A DNA stretch of 41,577 nucleotides from JBEKVE01 sp049514335 (GCA_049514335.1 JBEKVE010000013.1:1-41577); one strand, 5' to 3'. Positions 23,988-32,434 are shown, counted from the first letter of the stretch. The notes: generated from the sequence alone by a model not told the origin. A program made the numbers and translations.

Positions 23988-23993
23988 GGTGGG

Positions 23994-23999
23994 AGGCTA
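23994..23999 (-). promoter_or_regulatory. Leaderless-type -10 box for the DUF1543-like gene
   Basis: TAGCCT on the minus strand (plus AGGCTA) ends 6 nt before GTG 23987, the same spacing as at 18045-18050. Confidence 0.45.
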
Positions 24000-24103
24000 T
24001 CGGTTGCCACCCGGGCCGACGCGGGGTGCGGCACCTGCTGGCGTCGGAGCGTGCCCTAACATCCGGCTGCACACCAGATCTCGCCCTCCGGAGGAGCCTC
24101 GCC

Positions 24104-24895
24104 GTGAACGGGAAGCCCGCAGCCCATCGCCAGACGCGCTCATGGCGCACGGCATCCGCAGTCCTCGGACTTGGCGTCTTGGCCGCGCTGCTCCTCGGTG
24201 CGTGCGGGTCGAGCCCGAGCCCTGTGGCCTCGAACGGTACCCCGACGGCACCTCCGGCCGGCAGCCCGGCCAGCACCACCACGACCACCAACGCCGCGCA
24301 GACCCAGGCCGACAGCGCCGCCGTCGCCGCCGGCTGTGCGTCGAGCCCGACCGCCACGCTGACCAAGCCGCACTGGTCCTCGCCACCTGCCATGGCGATC
24401 GACAAGACCAAGACCTACACCGCCACCGTCCTCACCGACGTGGGGACGTTCGTGATCACCCTCGATCCGTCCCAGGCACCGATCACGGTCAACAATTTCG
24501 TCTTCCTCGCCAATCAGAGCTTCTACAACTGCGTGATCTTCCATCGCGTCATCCCCGGGTTCATGGACCAGACCGGTGACCCCACCGGCACCGGCACCGG
24601 CGGCCCCGGGTACGAGTTCGCCGACGAGCTCCCCAAGGCGGCCAATCCCCAGTACCCGGTGGGATCGGTGGCCATGGCCAACGCCGGACCCAACACCAAC
24701 GGGAGCCAGTTCTTCATCGTGACCGGCTCCGAGGGGACCGACCTCCCGGCCAGTTACACGCTGTTCGGACAGGTGACGTCAGGGATGAGCGTCGTGAACC
24801 AGATCAACGCCGACGGCAACTCCAACCCCTCCGCCAACGGCGTCCCCCCCAAGGTCATCCACCGCATGCTCAAGGTGACCATCGCCACCTCGTGA
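24104..24895 (+). CDS. Cyclophilin-type peptidyl-prolyl cis-trans isomerase, lipoprotein
   Basis: A 263-residue exported foldase. The N-terminus has a basic segment, a hydrophobic core and lipobox LLGAC (Cys34), then a Ser/Thr/Pro linker to about residue 90. The cyclophilin domain (about 105-262) contains NCVIFHRVIPGFMDQTGDPTG, with the catalytic Arg in FHRVIPGF and Gln in MDQTGD, and later NTNGSQFFIV, both diagnostic. It catalyses proline isomerisation in proteins outside the membrane; the abundant Pro/Thr-rich surface proteins encoded in this window would be natural clients (inference). GTG 24104 is chosen because GGAGGAG lies 7-8 nt upstream. The gene converges on the VOC gene with a 9-bp gap. 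Confidence 0.95.
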   Translation: MNGKPAAHRQTRSWRTASAVLGLGVLAALLLGACGSSPSPVASNGTPTAPPAGSPASTTTTTNAAQTQADSAAVAAGCASSPTATLTKPHWSSPPAMAIDKTKTYTATVLTDVGTFVITLDPSQAPITVNNFVFLANQSFYNCVIFHRVIPGFMDQTGDPTGTGTGGPGYEFADELPKAANPQYPVGSVAMANAGPNTNGSQFFIVTGSEGTDLPASYTLFGQVTSGMSVVNQINADGNSNPSANGVPPKVIHRMLKVTIATS

Positions 24896-24904
24896 GGTCG
24901 GGAC

Positions 24905-25453
24905 TCAGAACAGGCTGCGGACCGGCTCCGAGCCGTCCCACCCGAGCGCCGCGTCGCGCACCGTGGAGACGAGCCAGCGAGTGGCGTCGGTCAGCTCCAT
25001 GAGCTCGACCACGGTGCACGTCACCCCGCCGGTGTCGTAGTAGGCGAATCGAGCCACTCCTCCGGCGTTGCCCTCGTGCACCACGGGCCACGACGCAGAA
25101 ACAGCGCTCGTCACGGCGTCGAAGTCCTCGGCCCACCAGGCCAGGTGGTGGAACCCTTCATGGCCGGCGTCGAGGAACTCGCGGTAGATGCTGGGCGAGT
25201 CGTCTTCCTGCATGATCAGCTCGATCTGCAGCTCACCGGAATTGGCGAAGCCGATCGTCACGCGAGGCTCCGTCGGCTCCCCGCGATACAGCGATCCCGT
25301 CTGCTTCATCGAGGGCAGGATGAGCCACGGGCCCACACCGGCGGCCAGCCAGGCCTCGATGGCGCCATCGAGGTCGCGCACGACGTACCCGTTCTGCCGG
25401 ACCGGTCCGGGGAGCGGTGACGGGCTCGGCGCGGACTCGTGTGCAGGTTGCAT
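24905..25453 (-). CDS. VOC family protein (single glyoxalase-like module)
   Basis: A 182-residue cytoplasmic protein. It begins with a short linker and then VRQNGYVVRDLDGAIEAWLAAGVGPW, the first strand and helix of a glyoxalase-4-like module. ELQIELIMQEDD and HEGFHHLAWWAEDFDAV continue the paired beta-alpha-beta3 units, with His and Glu residues where metal ligands are expected. Relatives sit in steroid, methylmalonyl-CoA epimerase-like and aromatic pathways. Substrate unknown. It diverges from the oxidoreductase operon across 24 bp, which hints at common control and a role in the same pathway. Confidence 0.85.
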   Translation of the reverse strand: MQPAHESAPSPSPLPGPVRQNGYVVRDLDGAIEAWLAAGVGPWLILPSMKQTGSLYRGEPTEPRVTIGFANSGELQIELIMQEDDSPSIYREFLDAGHEGFHHLAWWAEDFDAVTSAVSASWPVVHEGNAGGVARFAYYDTGGVTCTVVELMELTDATRWLVSTVRDAALGWDGSEPVRSLF

Positions 25454-25477
25454 AGGGCGCACGTAGGGTAGCCCCCC
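25454..25477. promoter_or_regulatory. 24-bp divergent promoter with a shared -10 element
   Basis: The plus-strand TAGGGT (25464-25469) ends 8 nt before ATG 25478 and suits a leaderless transcript of the five-gene operon. On the minus strand TACCCT (25465-25470) lies 11 nt before ATG 25453 of the VOC gene, giving a leader of a few bases. The two hexamers overlap by five bases, so the promoters are probably mutually exclusive. Inferred from sequence only. Confidence 0.45.
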
Positions 25478-26494
25478 ATGGTCGCTCCCGGTGCTGAACG
25501 CCGTCTCCGGCTGGCGTTCGTCGGATGCGGGGCGATTGCGTGGTGGCACCTGCGGGCGCTGCGTGCCGCCGCGGCGCGCACCGACGTCGTGGCCGCCGTC
25601 GACGTGGACGCGGCGCGGCGCCGGGCCATGGCCGAGGAGACCGGCGCCGCGCCCTTCGGGTCGTTGGCGGAGGCGCTGGCGGGGGACTGCTTCGACGCCG
25701 CGCTGATCATGGTCCCCCACCACCTGCACGAGGAGCTTGCCTTGGCGGCCGTGGCGGCCGGCAAGCACGTCCTGCTGGAGAAGCCGCTGGCGCCGACCGT
25801 CGAGGCGTGCGAGCGGATCCTGGCCGCCGCCCGCCTGTCCCCGGTGCTGTTCCTCGTGGCCGAGAACGCCCAGTACTGGCCCGAGGTCGTCATGACGCGC
25901 GACCTCGTGCACGAGGGGGCCGTGGGTGAGGTGATCACGGCTCGCGCCTGGCACTGCGCCCCACCCATGGACGAGTTCGCAGGGCCCGGCAACTGGCGCT
26001 TCTCGCTGTCCGCGGCCGGTGGTGGCGTGGCCATCGACACCGGCTCGCACTGGATGCGCCCCCTGCGCATGTGGCTGGGCGAGCTGTCGGAGATCGTGGC
26101 TGTGACCGGTCATCCATTTCCCGCCATGGAAGGGGAGTCGCTGTGCCGGGCCCTGTGCCGCTTCGAGTCCGGCGTGGTGGCGAGCTTCGACGTCGTACTG
26201 TCCCCGGGGCCCACCGCACCTCTGCCGCTGTTCCAGGTGACCGGCACCCACGGCGAGATCGTCATCGACGTCCTCGGGAGGGTGAAGCTCTACGACGGCT
26301 CGGAACCCCGGGGCACGGTCGTGGGCCAGGGCGGGTACCTGCACAGCTACGAGCGGCAGATGGCCGCCTTCGAGGCGGCCGTCCTCGACGGCGTGGTCCC
26401 GCCGTGCGACGCCGCCTACGCCGTGGGCGAGGTGCGGGCCGCGCTGGCCGTGTACCGCTCGGCCGCATCGGGCCGGTGGGAGGCGGTGTGGTAG
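25478..26494 (+). CDS. Gfo/Idh/MocA family oxidoreductase
   Basis: A 338-residue NAD(P)-dependent dehydrogenase. LAFVGCGAIAWWHLRAL gives the dinucleotide-binding loop near residue 13. LLEKPLAPTVEACERI at about 101-116 holds the EKP motif with the catalytic lysine. GGGVAIDTGSHWMRPLRMWLG at about 178-198 is the G-G-x(3)-D-x-G-x-H segment that binds substrate hydroxyls. Length is typical. First gene of an operon with SDR, sulfotransferase, MBL hydrolase and GpsA, so it may oxidise the same hydroxylated compound as the SDR. ATG 25478 follows TAGGGT by 8 nt. The stop overlaps the next start by 7 bp. Confidence 0.93.
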   Translation: MVAPGAERRLRLAFVGCGAIAWWHLRALRAAAARTDVVAAVDVDAARRRAMAEETGAAPFGSLAEALAGDCFDAALIMVPHHLHEELALAAVAAGKHVLLEKPLAPTVEACERILAAARLSPVLFLVAENAQYWPEVVMTRDLVHEGAVGEVITARAWHCAPPMDEFAGPGNWRFSLSAAGGGVAIDTGSHWMRPLRMWLGELSEIVAVTGHPFPAMEGESLCRALCRFESGVVASFDVVLSPGPTAPLPLFQVTGTHGEIVIDVLGRVKLYDGSEPRGTVVGQGGYLHSYERQMAAFEAAVLDGVVPPCDAAYAVGEVRAALAVYRSAASGRWEAVW

Positions 26495-27237
26495 GCGTCA
26501 CGTTCGACTTCTCCGGCACCGACGTCCTCGTCACGGGGGGCTCGAACGGCATCGGCCTGGGTATCGCCACCGCCTTCCGTGACGCCGGGGCGCGCGTGGC
26601 CATCACCGGCACCCAGGCGTCACCCGACGACTATGACCACGACCTGAGCGGGTTGACCTACCACCAGTGCCGGTTCCCGGACCCCGAGGCCGTGGCCCGG
26701 GTGGCGGCGGCCACGCCGAGCCTCGACGTGCTCGTCAACAACGCCGGCCAGAACCTGCCCGGCGGGCGCAGCGAGTACGACGTCGAGGTGTTCGAGGAGG
26801 TGGTGGCGGTCAACCTCTTCGCCGCCTTCCGCATGGCGTCGGCCTTCCGACCGCAGTTGCAGGCGAGCGGCATCGACGGTGGTGGCAGCGTCGTGAACCT
26901 CGGTTCGATGTCGAGCTTCTTCGGCATCGAGTTCGTCCCCGCCTACGGCGCGGCGAAGGCCGGTGTGGTGCAGATGACCAAGACCCTGGCGGTGGCGTGG
27001 GCCCGGCGCGGCATCAGGGTGAACGCGGTGGCACCCGGCGTCATCGAGTCGAACATGACCGCCCCCATGCTGGCGTTCGACACGCTGACCGGGCCCATCC
27101 TGCAGCGCACCCCCATGGGTCGCCTGGGCGCGCCGGCCGACGTGGCACCCGTGGTGCTGTTCCTGGCCAGCCCGGCGGCGCGTTACGTCACGGGCCAGAC
27201 GCTGCCCGTCGACGGCGGGTTCTCGGTGCAGGGATGA
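26488..27237 (+). CDS. Short-chain dehydrogenase/reductase (SDR)
   Basis: A 249-residue classical SDR. TGGSNGIG (16-23) binds the cofactor and NNAG (84-87) is the second family signature. The catalytic Ser is in LGSMSSFFG and the Tyr-x-x-x-Lys in AYGAAKAG, near residues 135-155. GVIESNMT and TLPVDGGFSVQG complete the C-terminal pattern. It interconverts a secondary alcohol and ketone with NAD(P)(H); the substrate is unknown. The start is GTG 26488, with GGGAGG about 5 nt upstream, overlapping the oxidoreductase gene by 7 bp. The stop overlaps the sulfotransferase ATG (ATGA). Confidence 0.95.
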   Translation: MVGVTFDFSGTDVLVTGGSNGIGLGIATAFRDAGARVAITGTQASPDDYDHDLSGLTYHQCRFPDPEAVARVAAATPSLDVLVNNAGQNLPGGRSEYDVEVFEEVVAVNLFAAFRMASAFRPQLQASGIDGGGSVVNLGSMSSFFGIEFVPAYGAAKAGVVQMTKTLAVAWARRGIRVNAVAPGVIESNMTAPMLAFDTLTGPILQRTPMGRLGAPADVAPVVLFLASPAARYVTGQTLPVDGGFSVQG

Positions 27238-28493
27238 CCACCGGCACCCGCATCCGCGTGGACGACCTACGGGCGCCGGTCCTCACCGACCTGCAGCGCC
27301 TGGCCCTCGAGCACGGTGAGCACCACGCCGTGGTGCTCACCGTCGACGCCGTGCTCGACGCGGCGACGGCGCGCACCGGTCTCGACGACTTCGGGCCCGA
27401 CGACTTCCGGACCAGGCTGGGGCAATGGCTGTGGGAGGTGGGTGGCGACCCCGACCGGACCGGGCTGGGACGGGTCATGCTGTACAGGGACTGTGTGCGC
27501 TACGCCTCGAACCGGCTGCGCATCCGCCAGCTCCTGGAGCGACATCCCGAGATCCTCGATGTGGAGATCGCCGCCCCCATCATCGTCGTGGGCCTCCCCC
27601 GCTCCGGTACCACGCACCTCGTCAACCTCATCGCCGCCGACAGCCGCCTGCGCTCACTCCCGCTGTGGGAGAGCTACGAGCCGGTGCCCGATCCTCGGGA
27701 GGAACCCGCCGCCGACGGTGCCGACCCCCGCCACCGGCGGGCCGAGGAGGCGTGGCGGGGCATGGAGGCGATGCTGCCCCACCTCTCCGCCATGCACCCC
27801 ATGCACCCCGACCATGTGCACGAGGAGCTCGAGCTCCAGCTGCCCGACTTCTCGAGCTACCAGCTCGAATGGGTGGCCCGCGCCCCGGGCTGGCGCGACG
27901 CCTACCTGGCACACGACCAGACGCCGCATTACGCCTACCTGAAGACGGTGCTCCAGATCCTGCAGTGGCGCCGGCCCGGCGAGCGCTGGGTGCTCAAGTC
28001 ACCCCAGCATCTCGAGCAGCTCGGCCCGCTGCTCGCCACCTTCCCCGACGCCACCGTCGTCGTCACCCACCGTGACCCGGTGTCGGTGGTGCAATCGGCA
28101 GCGACCATGACGGCCTACGCGGCACGCCTCAGCTACCGGACGCCCGAGCCCGACTTCTACCTCGCCTACTGGACCGACCGGATCCGGCGCCTGCTCGAAG
28201 CGTCGCTGCGCGACCGCCACCTCGTCCCCTCGCAGCGCCGGGCGGACGTGCTGTTCCACGAGTTCATGGCGGACGAGGCCGCCACCGTGGCCCGCATCTA
28301 CGAAACCGCCGACCTGGCGCTCACCGACGAGGCGCGTGCCGCCATGGACCGCTACCGCGCCGACCACGCCCGGGGCAGCGAAGGGCGCGTCGTCTACGAC
28401 CTACGGGCCGATTTCGGCACCGAGCCGCAGGAGGTGCGCCGGCACTTCGGCTTCTACCAGGATGCCGTGGAGGTGGAGGTGGAGGTGACGTGA
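27234..28493 (+). CDS. Sulfotransferase family protein
   Basis: A 419-residue predicted cytoplasmic enzyme. GLPRSGTTHL at 120-129 is the 5'-phosphosulfate-binding loop for PAPS. KSPQHLEQLGPLLATFPDATVVVTHRDP at about 250-277 contains the 3'-phosphate-binding strand and R-D-P motif. The N-terminal 110 residues are helical and typical of the long actinobacterial Sulfotransfer_3 group. Some members of this group transfer sulfate to lipids or carbohydrates, while many have no assigned activity. Its overlap with the SDR (ATGA) and the downstream sulfatase-like gene (GTGA) suggests one pathway that handles a sulfated metabolite. Confidence 0.9.
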   Translation: MTTGTRIRVDDLRAPVLTDLQRLALEHGEHHAVVLTVDAVLDAATARTGLDDFGPDDFRTRLGQWLWEVGGDPDRTGLGRVMLYRDCVRYASNRLRIRQLLERHPEILDVEIAAPIIVVGLPRSGTTHLVNLIAADSRLRSLPLWESYEPVPDPREEPAADGADPRHRRAEEAWRGMEAMLPHLSAMHPMHPDHVHEELELQLPDFSSYQLEWVARAPGWRDAYLAHDQTPHYAYLKTVLQILQWRRPGERWVLKSPQHLEQLGPLLATFPDATVVVTHRDPVSVVQSAATMTAYAARLSYRTPEPDFYLAYWTDRIRRLLEASLRDRHLVPSQRRADVLFHEFMADEAATVARIYETADLALTDEARAAMDRYRADHARGSEGRVVYDLRADFGTEPQEVRRHFGFYQDAVEVEVEVT

Positions 28494-29794
28494 GCACCGA
28501 TGACGACGTCGACCGGCTCATCGACGAGCGGCCCGGCAAGGAGCTGCTCGTCCCCGTCTACGACGACCCGGCCCACCCCATCACCCCGTTCCTGTACCGC
28601 TCGGGCGGCACCACCGCGGCGTACATGCTCGTCACGGGAGCGGGCCGCGTGGTGGTGAACACGGGCCTCGGCTACGAGGCCCCCCATCACAAGCGGGTGT
28701 TCGACGCCGTGTGCCCGGGTCCCACGCCCTACGTCGTGACCACCCAGGCGCACGTCGACCACGTCGGCGGGGTGGCGCTGTTCCGCGACGAAGGCACCCG
28801 GTACATCGCCCAGCACGACAACCAGGCCTGCCAGCACGACGACGCCCGCATCGCCGCGTTGCGCCTGCGGACGGCGGCGATCTGGTTCGACGTGAGCGGC
28901 CGCCGGGCCCGGGAGATCGCGGCGGCCAACCCCGGCGTCCCCATGCGCCAGGACGCGCCCGTACCCGACGTGACCTTCGAGGACCGGTTCGAGCTCCAGG
29001 TTGGCGACCTCGACCTCGAGCTCGTCGCCACTCCCGGGGGCGAGACGGTCGACAGCTGTGTGGTGTGGGTGCCCCAGCACCGCATCTGCCTGGTGAGCAA
29101 CCTGATGGGCCCGCTGTTCCCCCACTTCCCCAACCTCAACACCCTGCGCGGCGACCGGTACCGCATGGTCGAGCCCTACCTCGCCTCGCTTCGCACACTG
29201 CGCGCGCTACGGCCGGCGATGCTCGTCACCGGTCGCCACGAGCCGATCGTGGGCGACGATCTCATCGACGCGGCGCTGGCCCGCCTGCACGATGCGGTGG
29301 ACTACGTGCACCGCCACACGCTGGAGGGCATGAACGAAGGGAAGGACGTGACCACGTTGATGGGCGAGATCCGGCTCCCGGCGGCGCTGCGCGTGGGCGA
29401 GGGGTACGGCACGGTTCCCTGGGGCGTGCGGACGATCTGGGAGACGTACATGGGATGGTTCCACCTCCGCTCCACCACCGAGCTCTACCCGGTTGAGCCA
29501 GCCGATGCGCTCGGGGAGCTGGTCGAGGTGTCGGGGCCCGACGCGGTGGTTGCCCGGGCCCGGGCCGTGCTCGACGCCGGCCGGCCGGTGGTGGCCGTGC
29601 ACCTGGCCGAGGCGGTGCTGCGCCATCGGCCCGTTCACGACGGGGCGGTGACCGTGATGGTCGACGCCCACCAGGCGCTCCTCGACGGCGGGGCCGACGC
29701 CAATTTCTGGGCGAGCGGCTGGCTCCGCCACCAGCTGGAACGCTGGAACGCCGCCCGGGTCTCACCACAGGCGACGGGCGAGGTGCGGCCATGA
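28490..29794 (+). CDS. Metallo-beta-lactamase fold hydrolase, alkylsulfatase-like
   Basis: A 434-residue protein. The N-terminal MBL domain (about residues 30-250) has TQAHVDHVGG at 85-94, where His88, Asp90 and His91 match the metal-binding HxHxDH motif but the first His is Gln86. Further ligands may include the His in VTGRHEP near 245. After residue 280 comes GVRTIWETYMGWFHLRSTTELYP, then a helical domain with ARAVLDAGRPVVAVHLAEAVL, as in the dimerisation domain of BDS1/SdsA1 alkylsulfatases. The closest known activity is hydrolysis of alkyl sulfate esters. No signal peptide, unlike SdsA1. GTG 28490 overlaps the sulfotransferase stop; its own stop overlaps gpsA. Confidence 0.88.
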   Translation: MSTDDDVDRLIDERPGKELLVPVYDDPAHPITPFLYRSGGTTAAYMLVTGAGRVVVNTGLGYEAPHHKRVFDAVCPGPTPYVVTTQAHVDHVGGVALFRDEGTRYIAQHDNQACQHDDARIAALRLRTAAIWFDVSGRRAREIAAANPGVPMRQDAPVPDVTFEDRFELQVGDLDLELVATPGGETVDSCVVWVPQHRICLVSNLMGPLFPHFPNLNTLRGDRYRMVEPYLASLRTLRALRPAMLVTGRHEPIVGDDLIDAALARLHDAVDYVHRHTLEGMNEGKDVTTLMGEIRLPAALRVGEGYGTVPWGVRTIWETYMGWFHLRSTTELYPVEPADALGELVEVSGPDAVVARARAVLDAGRPVVAVHLAEAVLRHRPVHDGAVTVMVDAHQALLDGGADANFWASGWLRHQLERWNAARVSPQATGEVRP

Positions 29795-30780
29795 AGGTGA
29801 CCGTGCTCGGAGCGGGATCCTGGGGCACGACGGTGGCATCGCTCGTGGCCCCGCGCCACCCCACCGTGCTGTGGGCCCGCAGCGCCGAGGTGGCCGAGGA
29901 GGTGCAGCGCGACCACACCAACCACGCGTATCTGCCCGATTTCCGCCTGCCGTCCGAGCTGGCCGCGACGGCGGACCTGGCGGAGGCCCTGGCGGCCGCC
30001 GACCTGGTGGTGGTGGGCGTGCCCACATCGGGCTTCCGCAGCGTGCTCGAGGAGGCCGCTTCTCACATCCGGCCGTGGATCCCCGTGGTGAGCCTGTCCA
30101 AGGGACTCGAGCGCGAGACCTTCCTGCGCATGACCGAGGTCATCAAGCAGGTGCTGCCCGATCACCCCGCCGCCGCTCTCACCGGGCCCAACATCGCCCG
30201 CGAGATCATGAGCGGCCAGGCCGCCGCCACCGTGGTGGCCACCGAGGACCTGGCGGTGGCGAGCACCATCCAGAAGGTCGTGCAACGGGGCGTCTTCCGT
30301 GTGTACATGAACCAGGACGTGGTCGGGTGCGAGATCGGCGGCGCGCTCAAGAACGTCATCGCCATCGCGGCGGGTATCGGCCAGGGCCTGGGCGTGGGGG
30401 ACAACACGCGGGCCGCCGTCATGGCGCGTGGGCTGGCGGAGCTGACGCGCCTGGGCACGGCCCTCGGTGCGCAACCCACCACCTTCGCCGGGCTGGCCGG
30501 CATGGGGGACCTCATCGTGACGTGCATGAGCCCCTACAGCCGCAACCGCGCCGTGGGCGAGCAACTGGGCCTCGGGCGCCGGCTCGAGGACATCCTGGCC
30601 GACATGCACATGGTGGCCGAAGGGGTGAACACCGCTGTGCTCGTGCTCACCCTGGCCAAGCGCCACGGGCTCGACCTGCCCATCTGCAGCGCCATCGACC
30701 GCGTCATCCGGGGGGAGCTCTCCCCCAACGATGCCTACCGGGGTCTCACCCCGGCCGGCCTCGAGCACGAGCCCGGCTGA
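29791..30780 (+). CDS. gpsA: NAD(P)H-dependent glycerol-3-phosphate dehydrogenase
   Basis: A 329-residue enzyme that reduces dihydroxyacetone phosphate to sn-glycerol 3-phosphate for phospholipid synthesis. GAGSWGTT (7-14) is the nucleotide loop. SLSKGLE near 110, ALTGPNIAREI near 130 and GCEIGGALKNVIAIAAGIGQGLG near 185 are classic GpsA motifs; the lysine in ALKN is catalytic. NTRAAVMARGLAEL and FAGLAGMGDLIVTC follow, with the helical C-terminal domain intact. Length is normal. ATG 29791 overlaps the MBL stop (ATGA), so this housekeeping gene is coupled to the sulfotransferase operon, which is unusual and may indicate a glycerolipid context. Confidence 0.96.
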   Translation: MKVTVLGAGSWGTTVASLVAPRHPTVLWARSAEVAEEVQRDHTNHAYLPDFRLPSELAATADLAEALAAADLVVVGVPTSGFRSVLEEAASHIRPWIPVVSLSKGLERETFLRMTEVIKQVLPDHPAAALTGPNIAREIMSGQAAATVVATEDLAVASTIQKVVQRGVFRVYMNQDVVGCEIGGALKNVIAIAAGIGQGLGVGDNTRAAVMARGLAELTRLGTALGAQPTTFAGLAGMGDLIVTCMSPYSRNRAVGEQLGLGRRLEDILADMHMVAEGVNTAVLVLTLAKRHGLDLPICSAIDRVIRGELSPNDAYRGLTPAGLEHEPG

Positions 30781-30829
30781 TCAGGGTCGCCCCCAGCCAC
30801 CCGACCTCCGACGACGGGACCGAGCGGGA

Positions 30830-32329
30830 TCAGCCCGCCACGCCGGTGATGGTGGTGCCCGGCCCGCCGGTGATGGCGTTGGCACCGCCCAGATACGACG
30901 TGCCGTAGGCGAACACCGCGCCGTTGGCGCCGACCTCCACGTAGCCCCCGTCCGGCATGGCGGTGACGCCGGTGATGGTGGTGCCCGGCCCGCCGGTGAT
31001 GGCGTTGGCACCGCCCAGATACGACGTGCCGTAGGCGAACACCGCGCCGTTGGCGCCGACCTCCACGTAGCCAGGTGACTGCGGGGTGAGCGACACCGAC
31101 CCGTCGGCCATGTCGCCGGCTGCGTCGCTGGCCTCGAAGGTGAAGGAGTCCGAGCCGGTGTAGCCCGCTGCCGGGGTGTAGGAGAACGAGCCGTCGTCGT
31201 GCAGCGTCAGGCTGCCGTGGGTGGGTTGCGCCAGGACCTGGAGGGTGAGCGCATCGCCACTGGGGACGGTGGCGCCCTTCAGGGCGCCAGGTGCGGCCAC
31301 CGACAGGGTCGTGCCCGGGACCACGCCGTACGACGGGGTCGCCATGGCCAAAGGATCGGCGTACTGCACCACGATCTCGCCGTTGGGAGCGTCGCCCGGG
31401 GCAGCCACCCCGTCTGTGATCGACGCCCCGGTGGCGCTGCCCACGTAGGACGAGCCCCCGCCACCGCCGCCGGCACCCGAGTCTGCCCCGCACGAGTCCG
31501 AGGCGTCGCCCCCGCCGCCACCGCCGCCGTAGTAGCCGCCCCCGCCCCCACCGCCGCCGTAGTAGCCCCCCACGCCGCCGGTCCCCGGCGTCCCGGTGCC
31601 TCCGACCTCCCCGGCGGAAGCGTCGGCGGGAATGCTCGAGTCACTCTCGCAGTTCCCGTGGTCCGATCCCGTCACCGTGCTGCCCGCGCCGCCGGCGCCC
31701 CCTGCCGACCCTGTGGCCCCCGCCGCCGGCGACCCACCGTGCAACGTGGCGCCCTCGGCCGTGGTGGGGAGCGCCTGACCGGCGCCCCCCGCCCCGTCGG
31801 CGTTCCCACCCGTACCGCCGTTCACGAACGTCTCGCCGTTCTCGTCAATGCCTCCGAAGCCGGCACCGCCACCGCCACCGGCCACCAGGACGCGCTGGGC
31901 CAGACCGGAACCCCCGACCCGGACGTCGGTGGCGCCCCCGCCGCCGCCGGAGTCGCCCTCACCCGCGGACCCTCCGTTGCTCCCGGCGACGTTGAACCCG
32001 CCCGCTCCCCCCGTCGTGAGCAGCACGCTCGTCCCCGCCGCGATCTGCAGCGTCCCGGTCACCTTGGCGCCGAGCCCACCCGGCACCGATACGTCGGTGG
32101 TGCCGCCCTTGGCCCCATACAGCGTGAGGGTCTCGGTGCCCACTCCTGTCGGCACCGTCCAGGACTGACCCCCCGCCGCGTAGTGGAACGTCACCGTGCA
32201 CGTCCCGGCCGAGCACGACGGCGCCGGGCCCGTCACCGCCCCGGCCTGCGTCGCCGTGACGAGCTGCCACGCCGCCAGGGTCATGACTGCGACAATCGGG
32301 CACAGCAAACGGGTGCAGCGCGCCAGCAT
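30830..32329 (-). CDS. Secreted glycine-rich surface protein with cadherin-like and 42-residue repeats
   Basis: A 499-residue exported protein. Signal peptide about residues 1-31 (cleavage near AGA). Residues 35-320 are glycine-rich with a strand pattern (WTVPTGVGTETLTLYGAKGG, QRVLVAGGGGGAGFGG, GGYYGGGGGGGG, GGGGGGSSYVG) like glycine-rich domains of bacterial surface proteins. Residues 345-420 form a cadherin/Ig-like module: PTHGSLTLHDDGSFSYTPAAGYTGSDSFTF. The C-terminus has two near-identical 42-residue units (GYVEVGANGAVFAYGTSYLG...), similar in style to GYWL...DGGIFAFG repeats of Acidimicrobiia-like surface proteins. No sorting motif. ATG 32329 is preceded by GGAGGAA, a good ribosome-binding site. 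Likely structural or adhesive; function unknown. Confidence 0.85.
   Translation of the reverse strand: MLARCTRLLCPIVAVMTLAAWQLVTATQAGAVTGPAPSCSAGTCTVTFHYAAGGQSWTVPTGVGTETLTLYGAKGGTTDVSVPGGLGAKVTGTLQIAAGTSVLLTTGGAGGFNVAGSNGGSAGEGDSGGGGGATDVRVGGSGLAQRVLVAGGGGGAGFGGIDENGETFVNGGTGGNADGAGGAGQALPTTAEGATLHGGSPAAGATGSAGGAGGAGSTVTGSDHGNCESDSSIPADASAGEVGGTGTPGTGGVGGYYGGGGGGGGYYGGGGGGGDASDSCGADSGAGGGGGGSSYVGSATGASITDGVAAPGDAPNGEIVVQYADPLAMATPSYGVVPGTTLSVAAPGALKGATVPSGDALTLQVLAQPTHGSLTLHDDGSFSYTPAAGYTGSDSFTFEASDAAGDMADGSVSLTPQSPGYVEVGANGAVFAYGTSYLGGANAITGGPGTTITGVTAMPDGGYVEVGANGAVFAYGTSYLGGANAITGGPGTTITGVAG
30841..31074. repeat. 126-bp direct repeat, two copies, in the glycine-rich protein gene
   Basis: Copy 1 starts at 30841 and copy 2 at 30967. 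About 106 bp appear identical, including synonymous positions, with the remainder of the period unique. It encodes the C-terminal 42-residue repeat. Nucleotide identity implies a recent duplication or ongoing conversion. Confidence 0.9.
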
Positions 32330-32407
32330 CGTTCCTCCGGGGTCGTCCGTCCCTGTTTCCTAGCGCAGTGGAGCGCGTCGGCCAGTGATGCCACATGCGC
32401 GCCGGGC

Positions 32408-32413
32408 TAGCGT
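32408..32413 (+). promoter_or_regulatory. Probable -10 box of the GH5-like gene
   Basis: TAGCGT lies 21 nt before GTG 32435, with AAGGGGG (32423-32429) between them as ribosome-binding site. This layout gives a short leader, unlike the leaderless starts elsewhere. Confidence 0.35.
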
Positions 32414-32434
32414 TTCGGCGCGAAGGGGGTGGGC

